In this document: one piece after another, positions 18,257 to 26,451 of the stretch
Position numbering within the stretch: position 1 is the first letter of the stretch
Layout of the letters: the number at the start of each line of letters is the position of its first letter
Assembly (NCBI GenBank): GCA_017531305.1
Contig: JAFXLG010000027.1
Coordinates: 59,168-123,167, forward strand
From: Alistipes sp.
Lineage (GTDB): Bacteria; Bacteroidota; Bacteroidia; Bacteroidales; Rikenellaceae
Length of the DNA stretch: 64,000 bases
Reading direction: 5' to 3'
Position numbers and translations under genes: made by a program
The notes under the pieces: model-generated
The model's input: the letters and a program-made list of their open reading frames with translations, nothing else
What the model was told of the DNA's origin: nothing
Database searches by the model: none

Positions 18257-19531
18257 ATGGGACAAAATCAGAAAGGTAACGGCTTGGCTATTGCCGTGAT
18301 GTTCATGCTCTTCTTCATGATCGCGTTCGTTACCAATTTCGCAGGCTCTATGGCTATCATCGCTAAGAGTCAGTTTGAGGCATCTAACGCCATGGCTCAG
18401 TTGGGTACTTTGGCGAACTTCCTCGCTTACGCCTTCATGGGGGTACCTGCTGGTATCATCCTTAAGCGTAAGGGTTACAAGTTCACTTCGTTGGCTGCCG
18501 TAGTAGTAGGTATCGTGGGTGTGGGCGTACAGCTCCTCTCAGGTTACGTAGCTTCATTCGAGGTTTACGTATTGGGTGCCTTCATCGCAGGTTTCTCAAT
18601 GACTATGCTCAACATCGTTGTTAACCCTATGCTTAACACTCTCGGTGGTGGCGGTAACAAGGGTAACCAGCTCGTTCAGTTGGGTGGTTCTTGCAACTCT
18701 GTAGGTGGTACTTTGGCTCCAATCCTCTTGGGTTATTTGATCGGTGGTCAGGTGACTGAGAACACAAGCGTAAGTGATGCTGCTCCTGCAATGTTGATCG
18801 CTATGGGTATCTTCGCAGTTGCATTCATCGTGATCTCACTTTCTAAGATTCCAGAGCCACATATGGAGACTGCTGAGGAGAAGGCTGCTCGCAAGGCTGG
18901 TAACGTAAAGAAGGATCCACACGGTCCAATGTCTTTCCGTCACTTCGTTTTGGGTGCTATCGCTATCTTCTTCTATGTAGGTGTTGAGGTAGGTATTCCT
19001 AACACAGCTAACCTCTACATGTCTGGTTTGGAGGGCGTAGGTCCTGCTATCGCTGGTACATTGGTAGGTTTCTACTGGTTCTGCATGATGATCGGTCGTT
19101 TGATCGGTGGTGCTATCGGTGGTAAGGTATCTTCTAAGGCTATGCTTTCTGTAGCTTGCTCTGTTAACATCCTCTTCATCTTGTGCAAGATGTTCATCCC
19201 TGAGTCAGTTAAGATGGCTATCCCTGGTATCGATGCACAGGTTCCTGTAAGCATGGTATTTATGTTCCTTTGCGGTCTCTGCACATCAGTAATGTTCGGT
19301 TCTATCTTCAACTTGGCTGCTGAGGGCTTGGGTAAGTACACTCCTGTTGCTTCTGGTATCTTCATGGCTTTGATCTGTGGTGGTGGTATCATCCCATTCG
19401 TTCAGAACCTTGCAGCAGACTACGTTGGTTTCATCCAGAGCTACTGGGTAATCATCATCAGCTTGGCTTACATGCTCGCTTACGGTTTGTTCTTCTCTAA
19501 GAACGTAAATAAGGATATCCCTACTGAGTAA
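18257..19531 (+). CDS. FucP/GluP-type sugar:proton MFS transporter
   Basis: A 424-residue protein with 12 membrane segments of the fucose/glucose-galactose permease subfamily. Conserved family stretches include IAFVTNFAGSMAIIAKSQF in segment 1, NPMLNTLGGGGNKGNQLVQL after segment 4, and FYVGVEVGIPNTANLYMSG in segment 7. It imports a hexose or fucose with protons across the inner membrane; the sugar is not decidable from sequence. Codon choice is like that of strongly expressed genes. A strong terminator follows. Confidence 0.92.
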   Translation: MGQNQKGNGLAIAVMFMLFFMIAFVTNFAGSMAIIAKSQFEASNAMAQLGTLANFLAYAFMGVPAGIILKRKGYKFTSLAAVVVGIVGVGVQLLSGYVASFEVYVLGAFIAGFSMTMLNIVVNPMLNTLGGGGNKGNQLVQLGGSCNSVGGTLAPILLGYLIGGQVTENTSVSDAAPAMLIAMGIFAVAFIVISLSKIPEPHMETAEEKAARKAGNVKKDPHGPMSFRHFVLGAIAIFFYVGVEVGIPNTANLYMSGLEGVGPAIAGTLVGFYWFCMMIGRLIGGAIGGKVSSKAMLSVACSVNILFILCKMFIPESVKMAIPGIDAQVPVSMVFMFLCGLCTSVMFGSIFNLAAEGLGKYTPVASGIFMALICGGGIIPFVQNLAADYVGFIQSYWVIIISLAYMLAYGLFFSKNVNKDIPTE

Positions 19532-19561
19532 TCACTCAGGGTTTATACCTTAATTAAATAG

Positions 19562-19595
19562 AACTGTCGCGACCCTCGGGTTGCGACAGTTTTTT
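19562..19595 (+). terminator. Terminator of the FucP-like gene
   Basis: ACTGTCGCGACC and GGTTGCGACAGT pair around a short loop and are followed by seven T residues, 30 bases after the stop codon. Confidence 0.9.
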
Positions 19596-19597
19596 TA

Positions 19598-19670
19598 CAC
19601 CCGTAACGGGTGCAGGCGTTACGCCTGCACCGAGCGTTTTGGCGCCACCCTTTTGGCGGCAAAAGGTGGC
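19598..19670. repeat. Three consecutive palindromes
   Basis: CACCCGTAACGGGTG (19598-19612), TGCAGGCGTTACGCCTGCA (19611-19629) and a stem GCCACCCTTTTG/CAAAAGGTGGC (19644-19670) follow each other without a gap. The first is a variant of the palindrome that ends the modular repeat at 285-299 and 59.2 kb. With the two terminators and the long hairpin nearby, the whole 365-base gap between the FucP-like and ABC permease genes consists of inverted repeats. Confidence 0.7.
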
Positions 19671-19732
19671 AGAAACTTTTGTTTAGAAGCTTGAGAAAAC
19701 CTGTGTTGTGATAATGGATGGAGACCACCACC

Positions 19733-19768
19733 AAAAAAGGTGCTGACTTTTCGGTCAGCACCTTTAAG
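19733..19768. terminator. Bidirectional terminator
   Basis: AAAGGTGCTGAC and GTCAGCACCTTT pair around TTTTCG, with an A run on the left and T residues on the right. On the minus strand it would end the ABC transporter transcript after the long hairpin at 19781-19900. Confidence 0.8.
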
Positions 19769-19780
19769 TTTATTTGATAT

Positions 19781-19900
19781 GAAGTTGGATAACAAGTGGA
19801 TCTTCGGTATTGCGAAGCCTGAGAAACCGCAGCATACTGAAACGTATGCGAGGATTTCAAAGGGCAAGCATGACGCCGAAAACGCCTGTTATACGGCTAC
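19781..19900 (-). repeat. Long stop-codon hairpin element, copy A
   Basis: An imperfect inverted repeat of about 120 bases. The outer arms are GTTGGATAACAAG and CCTGTTATACGGC; the apex is the conserved GCATACTGAAACGTATGC. Its base includes the TAG stop of the ABC permease gene. Copies B (23728), C (46862) and D (63275) have the same plan. On the minus strand it would be the 3' untranslated region between stop codon and terminator. Confidence 0.75.
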
Positions 19901-21213
19901 TGCTTAATCCATGATATAAGCTCCTTGAGCGAAGGCTTCTTGCCGTGCATGAAGATACCCACACGATAGATCTTGCCCGCAACCCACGCCATAGCTACAA
20001 CCGAGATATAGAGCAGCACCAGCGAGAGGATAATCTCCCATGTAGGAATATCGAAAGGTATGCGTGTCATCATCACGATAGGCGATGTGAATGGGATAAT
20101 CGAGCCCCAGAATACCAATCCCGAATTAGGATCATTCGACACCGACATAGAGATTATGAGAGCCAAGATAATAGGGATCATAATCGGAGTCTGCAACTGC
20201 GAAGAGTCCTGCACCGAGTCCACCGCCGAGCCGATGGCAGCAAACATTGCCGAGTAGAAGAGGAAGCCTCCCACAAGGAACAGGAGCAACCACACGAACA
20301 TCATGATCAACGAGCCTGTATCGGAAGCGAAGCTCAGAGCCGATAACATATCGGCATCGATGTTTGCCTCGGTGGTAGTCATAGCACCACTCTGCACGGC
20401 AGAGATTGTCTGAGCCATATCATCGGGCATGAGCGCAGGCATAATGATGGAACTTACGCCGCAGATCAGCACGCCCCAGATGGCAATCTGAGTGACAGCA
20501 ACCGATGCCACGCCCAAAATTTTACCCATCATAAGCTGGAATGGCGAAGCACTCGACACCAACACATCGATGATGCGGCTACCCTTCTCCTCGATAACCG
20601 AAGTCATAACCATCGAGCCATACATGATGAGGAACATATAGAGCATCAAGCCCAAGATCAGTCCCAGCAGATAAGAGACCACCGAAGAGGTTGCCTCCTC
20701 AGCCTCACCCTCAACGGCAGAGGCATCGTTGCGGTAGGTGGTGAGCATGACGTTGACCTCCACATCCTTCAAGATCTGCTCCAGATTCTCAATATCGTAA
20801 CGCTTCAAACGCTCGCTCTCGATGACCGACTCGATCTGAGAAGAGATATTCTCCTCCAGAGTCATCGAAGATGAAGAGTTGGTATAGAGCTTGGCACTCG
20901 ATGGGTTATCGACCACATCCTTGCCGATCCACAACACTCCAAAGACATTCTCATCTGCGCGTGCCTGCTCCAACGAGAGGTCGCTTCGAAGAAACTCAAG
21001 CTCATCATTACCCTGAAGCTGTGGCGCGATAATCTGACTCTCATCCACCACCAGCAGGGTTTTGCTGTCGCCCGTAGCGAAGAGCATCATCAGCGTAGGT
21101 GCCGCCATCAAACCCAACATCAGGATAGGCGTAAGGATGGTGGTGATGATAAAGGTCTTTTTGCGTACTCGCTCGTTGAACTCACGAGCGATGATTATAC
21201 CGATCTTATTCAT
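19897..21213 (-). CDS. ABC-2 type permease, NatB-like
   Basis: A 438-residue membrane subunit of an ABC exporter. The N-terminus (IIAREFNERVRKKTFIITT) and first membrane segment are typical of NatB-type permeases; a large extracytoplasmic domain lies at residues 45-180 and five more membrane segments follow (ITSVIEEKGSRIIDVLVSSA is the family signature loop). NatAB in Bacillus exports sodium; substrates of the Bacteroidetes homologues are not established. It starts 12 bases after its ATPase partner. Its stop codon sits in the base of a long hairpin element. Confidence 0.9.
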   Translation of the reverse strand: MNKIGIIIAREFNERVRKKTFIITTILTPILMLGLMAAPTLMMLFATGDSKTLLVVDESQIIAPQLQGNDELEFLRSDLSLEQARADENVFGVLWIGKDVVDNPSSAKLYTNSSSSMTLEENISSQIESVIESERLKRYDIENLEQILKDVEVNVMLTTYRNDASAVEGEAEEATSSVVSYLLGLILGLMLYMFLIMYGSMVMTSVIEEKGSRIIDVLVSSASPFQLMMGKILGVASVAVTQIAIWGVLICGVSSIIMPALMPDDMAQTISAVQSGAMTTTEANIDADMLSALSFASDTGSLIMMFVWLLLFLVGGFLFYSAMFAAIGSAVDSVQDSSQLQTPIMIPIILALIISMSVSNDPNSGLVFWGSIIPFTSPIVMMTRIPFDIPTWEIILSLVLLYISVVAMAWVAGKIYRVGIFMHGKKPSLKELISWIKQ

Positions 21214-21225
21214 AACTGTATCTGT

Positions 21226-22149
21226 TTAGAGCGTACCCTCTACGGCACGGATAAAAATCTCATTCATTGATGGTTGCACCTCCTGGAAGGAGCGAAGATC
21301 GAGTGTCTGGTTACACTTCGCAATGGCATCTCGAACCGAAACACCCTCCTTAAGGCTAATGCGGGCAACGGTGTATGGCGTATCCTCCTGCTTGTGGCAA
21401 TCCAGCACCTCTGCCATCGAGCCCATGTTGCTCGAGAGAAGCTCCTCTTCGCCCTGATATGTCACCATAAAGATATTCTCGCCAAAGCGGTGGCGAAGCT
21501 CCGAAACTGAGCCCGACAGGATGTTATGCGACTTGTTGATAAGTGTGATATGGTCACAAATCTCCTCCACGCTCGACATATTGTGAGTCGAGAAGATCAC
21601 CGTAGCTCCATTGTCCCTCAGACGCAGGATCTCCTGCTTGAGAAGATTGGCATTGATGGGGTCAAAACCCGAAAATGGCTCATCGAAAATCAAAAGCTTA
21701 GGCTCGTGAAGCACGGTAGAGATAAACTGCACCTTCTGCGCCATACCCTTCGAGAGATCCTCCACGGCACGATTCCACCAATCCTGCAAATCGAAGCGGA
21801 TAAACCACTGACGCAATCGCGCGATAGCCTCCTTGCGCGAGAGTCCCTTCAGACGGGCAAAGAAGATCGCCTGCTCGCCCACCTTCATCTTCTTGTAGAG
21901 ACCACGCTCCTCGGGCAGGTAGCCGATTTTATAGATATCTTCATCTGTGATGGGCTTGCCATCGAAAAGGATACGTCCCGAATCGGGGATAGTGATACGG
22001 TTTATCACGCGTATCATGGTACTCTTACCCGCGCCGTTAGGACCCAAAAGACCATATACCGAGCCTTGAGGCACCTGGATCGAGACATTATCCAAAGCTG
22101 TATGTTCGGAGTAACGCTTGGTCACATTTTCCGCTTGCAGAATATACAT
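21226..22149 (-). CDS. ABC transporter ATPase, NatA-like
   Basis: A 307-residue ATPase that powers the adjacent ABC-2 permease. Walker A is GLLGPNGAGKSTMIRV near residue 37, the signature is EDLSKGMAQKVQFI, Walker B is KLLIFDEPFSGFDPINA, and the H-loop is VIFSTHNMSSVEEIC. The C-terminal 80 residues form the DUF4162-like accessory domain of the NatA group. The gene starts opposite the riboswitch region, about 170 bases from its promoter. Confidence 0.93.
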   Translation of the reverse strand: MYILQAENVTKRYSEHTALDNVSIQVPQGSVYGLLGPNGAGKSTMIRVINRITIPDSGRILFDGKPITDEDIYKIGYLPEERGLYKKMKVGEQAIFFARLKGLSRKEAIARLRQWFIRFDLQDWWNRAVEDLSKGMAQKVQFISTVLHEPKLLIFDEPFSGFDPINANLLKQEILRLRDNGATVIFSTHNMSSVEEICDHITLINKSHNILSGSVSELRHRFGENIFMVTYQGEEELLSSNMGSMAEVLDCHKQEDTPYTVARISLKEGVSVRDAIAKCNQTLDLRSFQEVQPSMNEIFIRAVEGTL

Positions 22150-22300
22150 TACTAAATTGCTTTTAGATTATTAAATAGTTCAAAACACTTGTTCACTATA
22201 TTAGTCGCACAAAGGGTGGTTAAAGTTACAAAAAAATGTAAAAAAAACTTATTTTTTCTCCTCGTTTTGATTCTTAGGCAGATTTTTTTGCCGCTTAGTG

Positions 22301-22330
22301 TTGTTCAAAACATAATTTTCACTACCTTTG
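22301..22330 (+). promoter_or_regulatory. Promoter of the cobalamin riboswitch transcript
   Basis: TTG at 22301-22303, a 19-base spacer and TACCTTTG at 22323-22330 match the Bacteroidetes consensus. Transcription should start near 22337, just before the riboswitch. Confidence 0.7.
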
Positions 22331-22339
22331 TTTTCGCAA

Positions 22340-22580
22340 TGGTTCTTCCATAGGGTGGCTTCGCCGCCCTGAAGATTAAAAGGGAAACGGGTGAGAATCC
22401 CGTACAGTTCCCGCTGCTGTAAGCTCCATAGCCTTTGCCTAAGAGGGGGGGGTGCGTTTTAAGCGTATCGGACTCTATGCTTGGGTAAGCTATCGAGGGT
22501 GAGGCTCTCTTTTACCACTGACCTCAAGGTCGGGAAGGTGCCTTAGCTCGGAGCAAGTCAGAAGACCTGCCTTGCAACGC
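22340..22580 (+). ncRNA. Cobalamin (AdoCbl) riboswitch
   Basis: The sequence has the conserved riboswitch blocks in order: AAAAGGGAAACGGGTGAGAA near 22378-22397, TCCCGTACAGTTCCCGCTGC, the core around TTACCACTGACCTCAAGGTC near 22512-22531 with GGGAAGGTG, and the 3' strand GTCAGAAGACCTGCC near 22558. In Bacteroidetes such switches turn off B12-uptake and corrinoid-related genes when B12 is plentiful. A run of eight G residues (22445-22452) lies in a variable peripheral arm and nine G residues (22647-22655) lie just downstream. The only gene that follows is the DUF4465 lipoprotein gene. Confidence 0.93.
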
Positions 22581-22819
22581 ATGTGCTATGAGTTCTGCGG
22601 CGAACGGAGCTGTTGTCACCCGAAGTAAATCATTTTTCGGTAACAAGGGGGGGGGAGAAAGGAAGAGAGATGAGCAGTGAAAGCTGTGAGAGAAAGAAAG
22701 ATTGAGTAAGGAATTCCTCTTTGTGCGCTTTTGGCTTTAGTCTCTTTTGTAGAGCGTGGACTCATGCAGATGTTTTGGAAAGGAAAATTTTATGTAAAAC
22801 CTTTAATAACATTTTTGCT

Positions 22820-23635
22820 ATGAGAAATTTTTCAAGAATTTTGGCTTCGGTTGCAATCCTTGCAACCTTGATCTCCTGCACTAAGGATGAAGATGCAGCA
22901 CCTAAACGCACCACGATCTCATTCGAGGGCGCGGCGTGGAACAAGTATGTGGCTACCGAAAGCTACTCTTCGGCTTTCGTAACCGAGGATTACATCTGGC
23001 AGGACGCCGCAACATCGCTAACTTCAACACCTATCTTCGTGGAGTCATCGTGGGGTGGCGAGAGCTATAAGTATTTCGGTGGCGGCTTGACACTCTCGTC
23101 ATACAACACCTCTTCGCTCCTCGATTACGACATGGATAATCTATATCTTGCCGATCTCTATTGCTATAATCCCAAAAATGTAGGCGCAACCAAGGGTGGC
23201 GGCAATGCCTCATCGAACAACTTCCTCATCTCATACGGTAACTACGAGGAGGGCATCTCGGAAGATATGCGCCCTGAGATATACTTTGCCGATGGCAAGG
23301 CTCGCAAGGTGGTGGGTTGCTACGTCTGCGCAACCACATATTTTGTAGAGATTGCCGAGAAGGGCAACTCCTTCTCGCCTGCTCTGGGGGCAGCCGATGA
23401 GGTGAAGATCTACGCTACGGGATACGATGCTTCGGGCGCGGAGCTAAAGACCGTGAGCATGACTTTGGCAAAGAAAGGTGCCATCACCAAGACTTGGACC
23501 GCATGGGATCTCTCGGCTTTGGGCGAAGTCGTAAGGATCAAGTTCAACATCAAGGGCGGTCCGACAGATGAGTGGGGCATGAAGTGTCCTAAGTATTTTG
23601 CTATTGACGATATCACAATCGAGGAGAAGCAATAA
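22820..23635 (+). CDS. DUF4465 lipoprotein under cobalamin control
   Basis: A 271-residue protein with a lipoprotein signal (ILASVAILATLISC; Cys at residue 20), so it is probably on the outer-membrane surface. The body matches DUF4465 (ISFEG start, GGGNASSNNFLISYG, YVCATTYFVEIA, the ending KYFAIDDITIE), a beta-sandwich found in Bacteroidetes B12-uptake loci. The start is the ATG at 22820 because it gives a normal signal peptide; the frame is open upstream to 22721 without one. The riboswitch leader makes a role in binding or capturing corrinoids likely (inference). No BtuB, BtuF or BtuCD gene is nearby, so it is a lone member of the regulon. Confidence 0.88.
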   Translation: MRNFSRILASVAILATLISCTKDEDAAPKRTTISFEGAAWNKYVATESYSSAFVTEDYIWQDAATSLTSTPIFVESSWGGESYKYFGGGLTLSSYNTSSLLDYDMDNLYLADLYCYNPKNVGATKGGGNASSNNFLISYGNYEEGISEDMRPEIYFADGKARKVVGCYVCATTYFVEIAEKGNSFSPALGAADEVKIYATGYDASGAELKTVSMTLAKKGAITKTWTAWDLSALGEVVRIKFNIKGGPTDEWGMKCPKYFAIDDITIEEKQ

Positions 23636-23685
23636 CAAAAGATAGCAAAGGTATTAACCTGAGATTTTTATTGTATGTGTGTAAA

Positions 23686-23723
23686 AAGAGAGGTTGTCCA
23701 ATAAGTTTTGGACAACCTCTTTG
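23686..23723. terminator. Bidirectional terminator
   Basis: AAGAGAGGTTGTCCA and TGGACAACCTCTTT pair nearly perfectly, with A residues before and T residues after. It ends the DUF4465 transcript and, on the other strand, the fucosidase operon. Confidence 0.9.
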
Positions 23724-23727
23724 CTTT

Positions 23728-23790
23728 GAAATTGTATAACATGAGGAATTTTAGGGCTGTGACGCCAAAATCGCCTCGTTAGACAGCTCT
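23728..23790 (-). repeat. Long stop-codon hairpin element, short copy B
   Basis: GTATAACATGAGGAATTTTA pairs imperfectly with CGCCAAAATCGCCTCGTTAGA. It shares the outer arms of copy C (46862-46981) but lacks the central GCATAC/GTATGC apex. Its base lies three bases from the stop codon of the DUF5009 gene and it is followed on the minus strand by the terminator at 23686-23723. Confidence 0.65.
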
Positions 23791-23793
23791 GTT

Positions 23794-24933
23794 TTATACT
23801 CGGATAAACTTCTGCTGCTTGTAGAGTATTCTCAGGATCAGGAAAACGATAAAGAAGTTACCGAAGGTAAGCCATACGTTATAGTAATCACCCAACAACG
23901 GCTTAAGACCATAAGAGACAGAATCCACCACGCTTCTAACGTTGACCGCATTAGCCAGCATATAAGCCACGATGGAGTTCATGCCGTAGTATTTAAGCCA
24001 CTCCAGCCCTCGCTTATAACCCTTATAGTCGATGATGTAGTAGAACACAGCCAAAGCAATGAAGCTCCAACCTCCTGCCCATAGAGTCATACTGCTGCTC
24101 CAGATCTGCTTATTGATAGGCATCTGCGGATCCCACAACTTACCGCAAACGAGCAACGCAACACCCACTCCGAGCAACATCTTCCACGCCTTGGCTCGCT
24201 CCACACGGCGGGTGATTTGCCCCGCAAAGGATCCGAGCAGAACGGTAACGCTGAAGTTGAGCGAACTCCAGATCCATGTATAGTGGTAATATGGAGAGTG
24301 TACCCACTCGCCATTCTCGCCCAGACGTGTGCCATCGCGGAAGCGTCCCAAAATCATCGAATCAACCTTCTCGGCAAAGTTGCCATCGGGGGTGAAATCG
24401 CCACAGAAGGTCATCGGAATCCAATATATCACAAGCAATGCCACAGCCGCCACCACCTGCCATTTAAGCGAGCAATTAAGCACCAGAAGCGAAGTCACGA
24501 GATAACCCACCGCTATGGTCTGCAAGGTGTTGGAATAGAGATATATGCGATTGGGATCGAAGCCCAAGAAATTGCCTTGCACGATACCACCCAACACATA
24601 GAGCAGGATCACTCGCTTGGCGATACGCAGGTATGCCTCGCTGCGTGGACGCTCACCCGTAAGGTATTTATTCATGGCAAATGGGATAGATGCTCCCGAC
24701 ATAAAGAGGAACAGAGGCATGACCATATCCCACAAACGGAAACTTGCATCCCAAGGCTCATGTTCCAGCTGATAACGCACAGGCTCCAACCACTCCACAT
24801 CCATAACTCCGCTAAGAGCCATGAATACGGGTTGGAACATCAGCAGCATAAACAGGTCGAAGCCTCTGAGAATATCCAAAGACTCCAAACGCCCCGCCTT
24901 AAACTGAGGTGTAGAAGAGGTGCTATTTGTCAT
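23794..24933 (-). CDS. DUF5009/HGSNAT-like membrane acyltransferase
   Basis: A 379-residue protein with about ten membrane segments. The N-terminus RLESLDILRGFDLFMLLMF and the block LWDMVMPLFLFMSGASIPFA are characteristic of the heparan-alpha-glucosaminide N-acetyltransferase-like (NagX/DUF5009) family. Such proteins in Bacteroidetes are thought to acetylate sugars at the inner membrane. It is the last gene of an operon with the OPA-type transporter and GH95 fucosidase, which fits a role in handling glycan breakdown products (inference). Confidence 0.85.
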   Translation of the reverse strand: MTNSTSSTPQFKAGRLESLDILRGFDLFMLLMFQPVFMALSGVMDVEWLEPVRYQLEHEPWDASFRLWDMVMPLFLFMSGASIPFAMNKYLTGERPRSEAYLRIAKRVILLYVLGGIVQGNFLGFDPNRIYLYSNTLQTIAVGYLVTSLLVLNCSLKWQVVAAVALLVIYWIPMTFCGDFTPDGNFAEKVDSMILGRFRDGTRLGENGEWVHSPYYHYTWIWSSLNFSVTVLLGSFAGQITRRVERAKAWKMLLGVGVALLVCGKLWDPQMPINKQIWSSSMTLWAGGWSFIALAVFYYIIDYKGYKRGLEWLKYYGMNSIVAYMLANAVNVRSVVDSVSYGLKPLLGDYYNVWLTFGNFFIVFLILRILYKQQKFIRV

Positions 24934-24969
24934 AAGGCACTATAAATTAGTTGATTTAAAGATACTCTT

Positions 24970-26439
24970 TTATGCCTGCTCGGTGTCATATCCTGTGGCC
25001 TTGGCACGCCACATGAGCATGAAGATTAACATCCCGATAACCGCCATGGCGATCATCATCAAAAAGACGTAGTTCCAGCCCTCACCCGGGTTGACACGAT
25101 TTACCCAATCGACCATAGCTCCGATACCCAAGCCCGAAACAAAGGTACTCAAGTAACCGAAGATGCCTGTCACGCCGTTAGCTGTAGCAGCCGCCGACTT
25201 GGTAGCCTGATTGGCTGCAGCGATACCGATAAGAGCCTGCGGACCATAGATAAAGAAGCCTACCATACCCAACGTAAATGCCATCACCACCACAGGGCTT
25301 GTCGAAGGCAGGAAGTAGAAGCCTGCCATGAAGAGAGCTGCGCCCGCCATGCAGAATACGCAGGTACGATGAGCCTTACCCTTGAAGAAGCGGTCGGTAG
25401 CCCATCCTGCCACCAACATTCCCACGATACCCATGATCTCCGATACGGCGATAATCCATCCCGCATCTTCGGGAGCCATGCCTCGAGCCTCCTGCAAGAA
25501 CTTAGGTCCCCAATCCAGAACGGCAAAACGTACCACATAGACAAAGAAGTTGGCAAATGCCAAGATCCAGATCAGCGGATTGCGAAAGACCTTCTCCTTG
25601 AGGAATGCCTTATACTCTGCCGATGAGGTGTTGTCCTCGACTTTGGTGTGAGTGCCCTCCAACTCAGGGAGTCCCACCGAACGAGGTGTATCGCGCAACG
25701 ATATAAACAGACCTATGGCTCCTGCCAACGCACAGAGTGCAGGAATCCAGAAGCACCACTGCCATGCTCCCACATGCTCTGCCGCAGCCACAGCAGCAGC
25801 CTGAGCCGCATCGGCTCCCTGCTCCAGAAGGGCTGGATTGAGCGTGGTGAGATTCTGCTTGATAGCCTCAACCACCGAAGCATCGCCACTCAGATCGCGT
25901 CCCATATTACCCATCACATAACCACACAGGATGGCAAGGATGCTGGCTCCGATGGAGTGTGAGGTGTTCCAGACTGACATCTTGGTTGCCAACTCGTGTG
26001 GCGGAATCCAATGTGTCAACAGACGTGCGCAAGGAGGGAATCCACTACCCTGAAAGATGTTGTTAAGCACCAGCAGCACACCGAACAAGACAATCAGCGC
26101 ATGAGGTGCCACACCGATCTCCACGCCCAAAATTGTCGGAGCGAAGCCGAAGCCCACACTCGCCAAGACGCAAAGCAGAAGTCCGAGCGACATGTGGTAA
26201 CGACCATTCATACGGTCGGCGATCAGTCCGTTGACAAAGCGCGAAAGACCATAGATCAGACCTATGACGGTCATAATCAATCCGAAGCTGGTATTCGAAA
26301 TGCCATACTCAGCCGCCAAACCCGGGATGGCGAATGAGAAGTTCTTACGCACGAAGTAGAAGAGCGCATAACCGATCATCGTAGCCGCAATGGTACGATA
26401 CTGCCAATACTTAAAACTTTTGGCTTGTTCTGGTGTCAT
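24970..26439 (-). CDS. OPA-family MFS transporter (GlpT/UhpT type)
   Basis: A 489-residue protein with 12 membrane segments. The opening KYWQYRTIAATMIGYALFYF and the block YGLSRFVNGLIADRMNGRYH are typical of the organophosphate:phosphate antiporters. An Ala-rich stretch of about 40 residues between segments 5 and 6 (around DAAQAAAVAAAEHVGAW) is an extra insertion compared with GlpT. In Bacteroidetes, members of this family sit with glycoside hydrolases, so it may import a released sugar or sugar phosphate. It begins 12 bases after the fucosidase gene. Confidence 0.88.
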   Translation of the reverse strand: MTPEQAKSFKYWQYRTIAATMIGYALFYFVRKNFSFAIPGLAAEYGISNTSFGLIMTVIGLIYGLSRFVNGLIADRMNGRYHMSLGLLLCVLASVGFGFAPTILGVEIGVAPHALIVLFGVLLVLNNIFQGSGFPPCARLLTHWIPPHELATKMSVWNTSHSIGASILAILCGYVMGNMGRDLSGDASVVEAIKQNLTTLNPALLEQGADAAQAAAVAAAEHVGAWQWCFWIPALCALAGAIGLFISLRDTPRSVGLPELEGTHTKVEDNTSSAEYKAFLKEKVFRNPLIWILAFANFFVYVVRFAVLDWGPKFLQEARGMAPEDAGWIIAVSEIMGIVGMLVAGWATDRFFKGKAHRTCVFCMAGAALFMAGFYFLPSTSPVVVMAFTLGMVGFFIYGPQALIGIAAANQATKSAAATANGVTGIFGYLSTFVSGLGIGAMVDWVNRVNPGEGWNYVFLMMIAMAVIGMLIFMLMWRAKATGYDTEQA

Positions 26440-26451
26440 AACTATTTTTGT

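Noticed and set aside
19598-19670. tRNA or small structured RNA gene
   Set aside because: The stems are simple palindromes without a cloverleaf, and the same palindrome recurs in other gaps as a repeat end.
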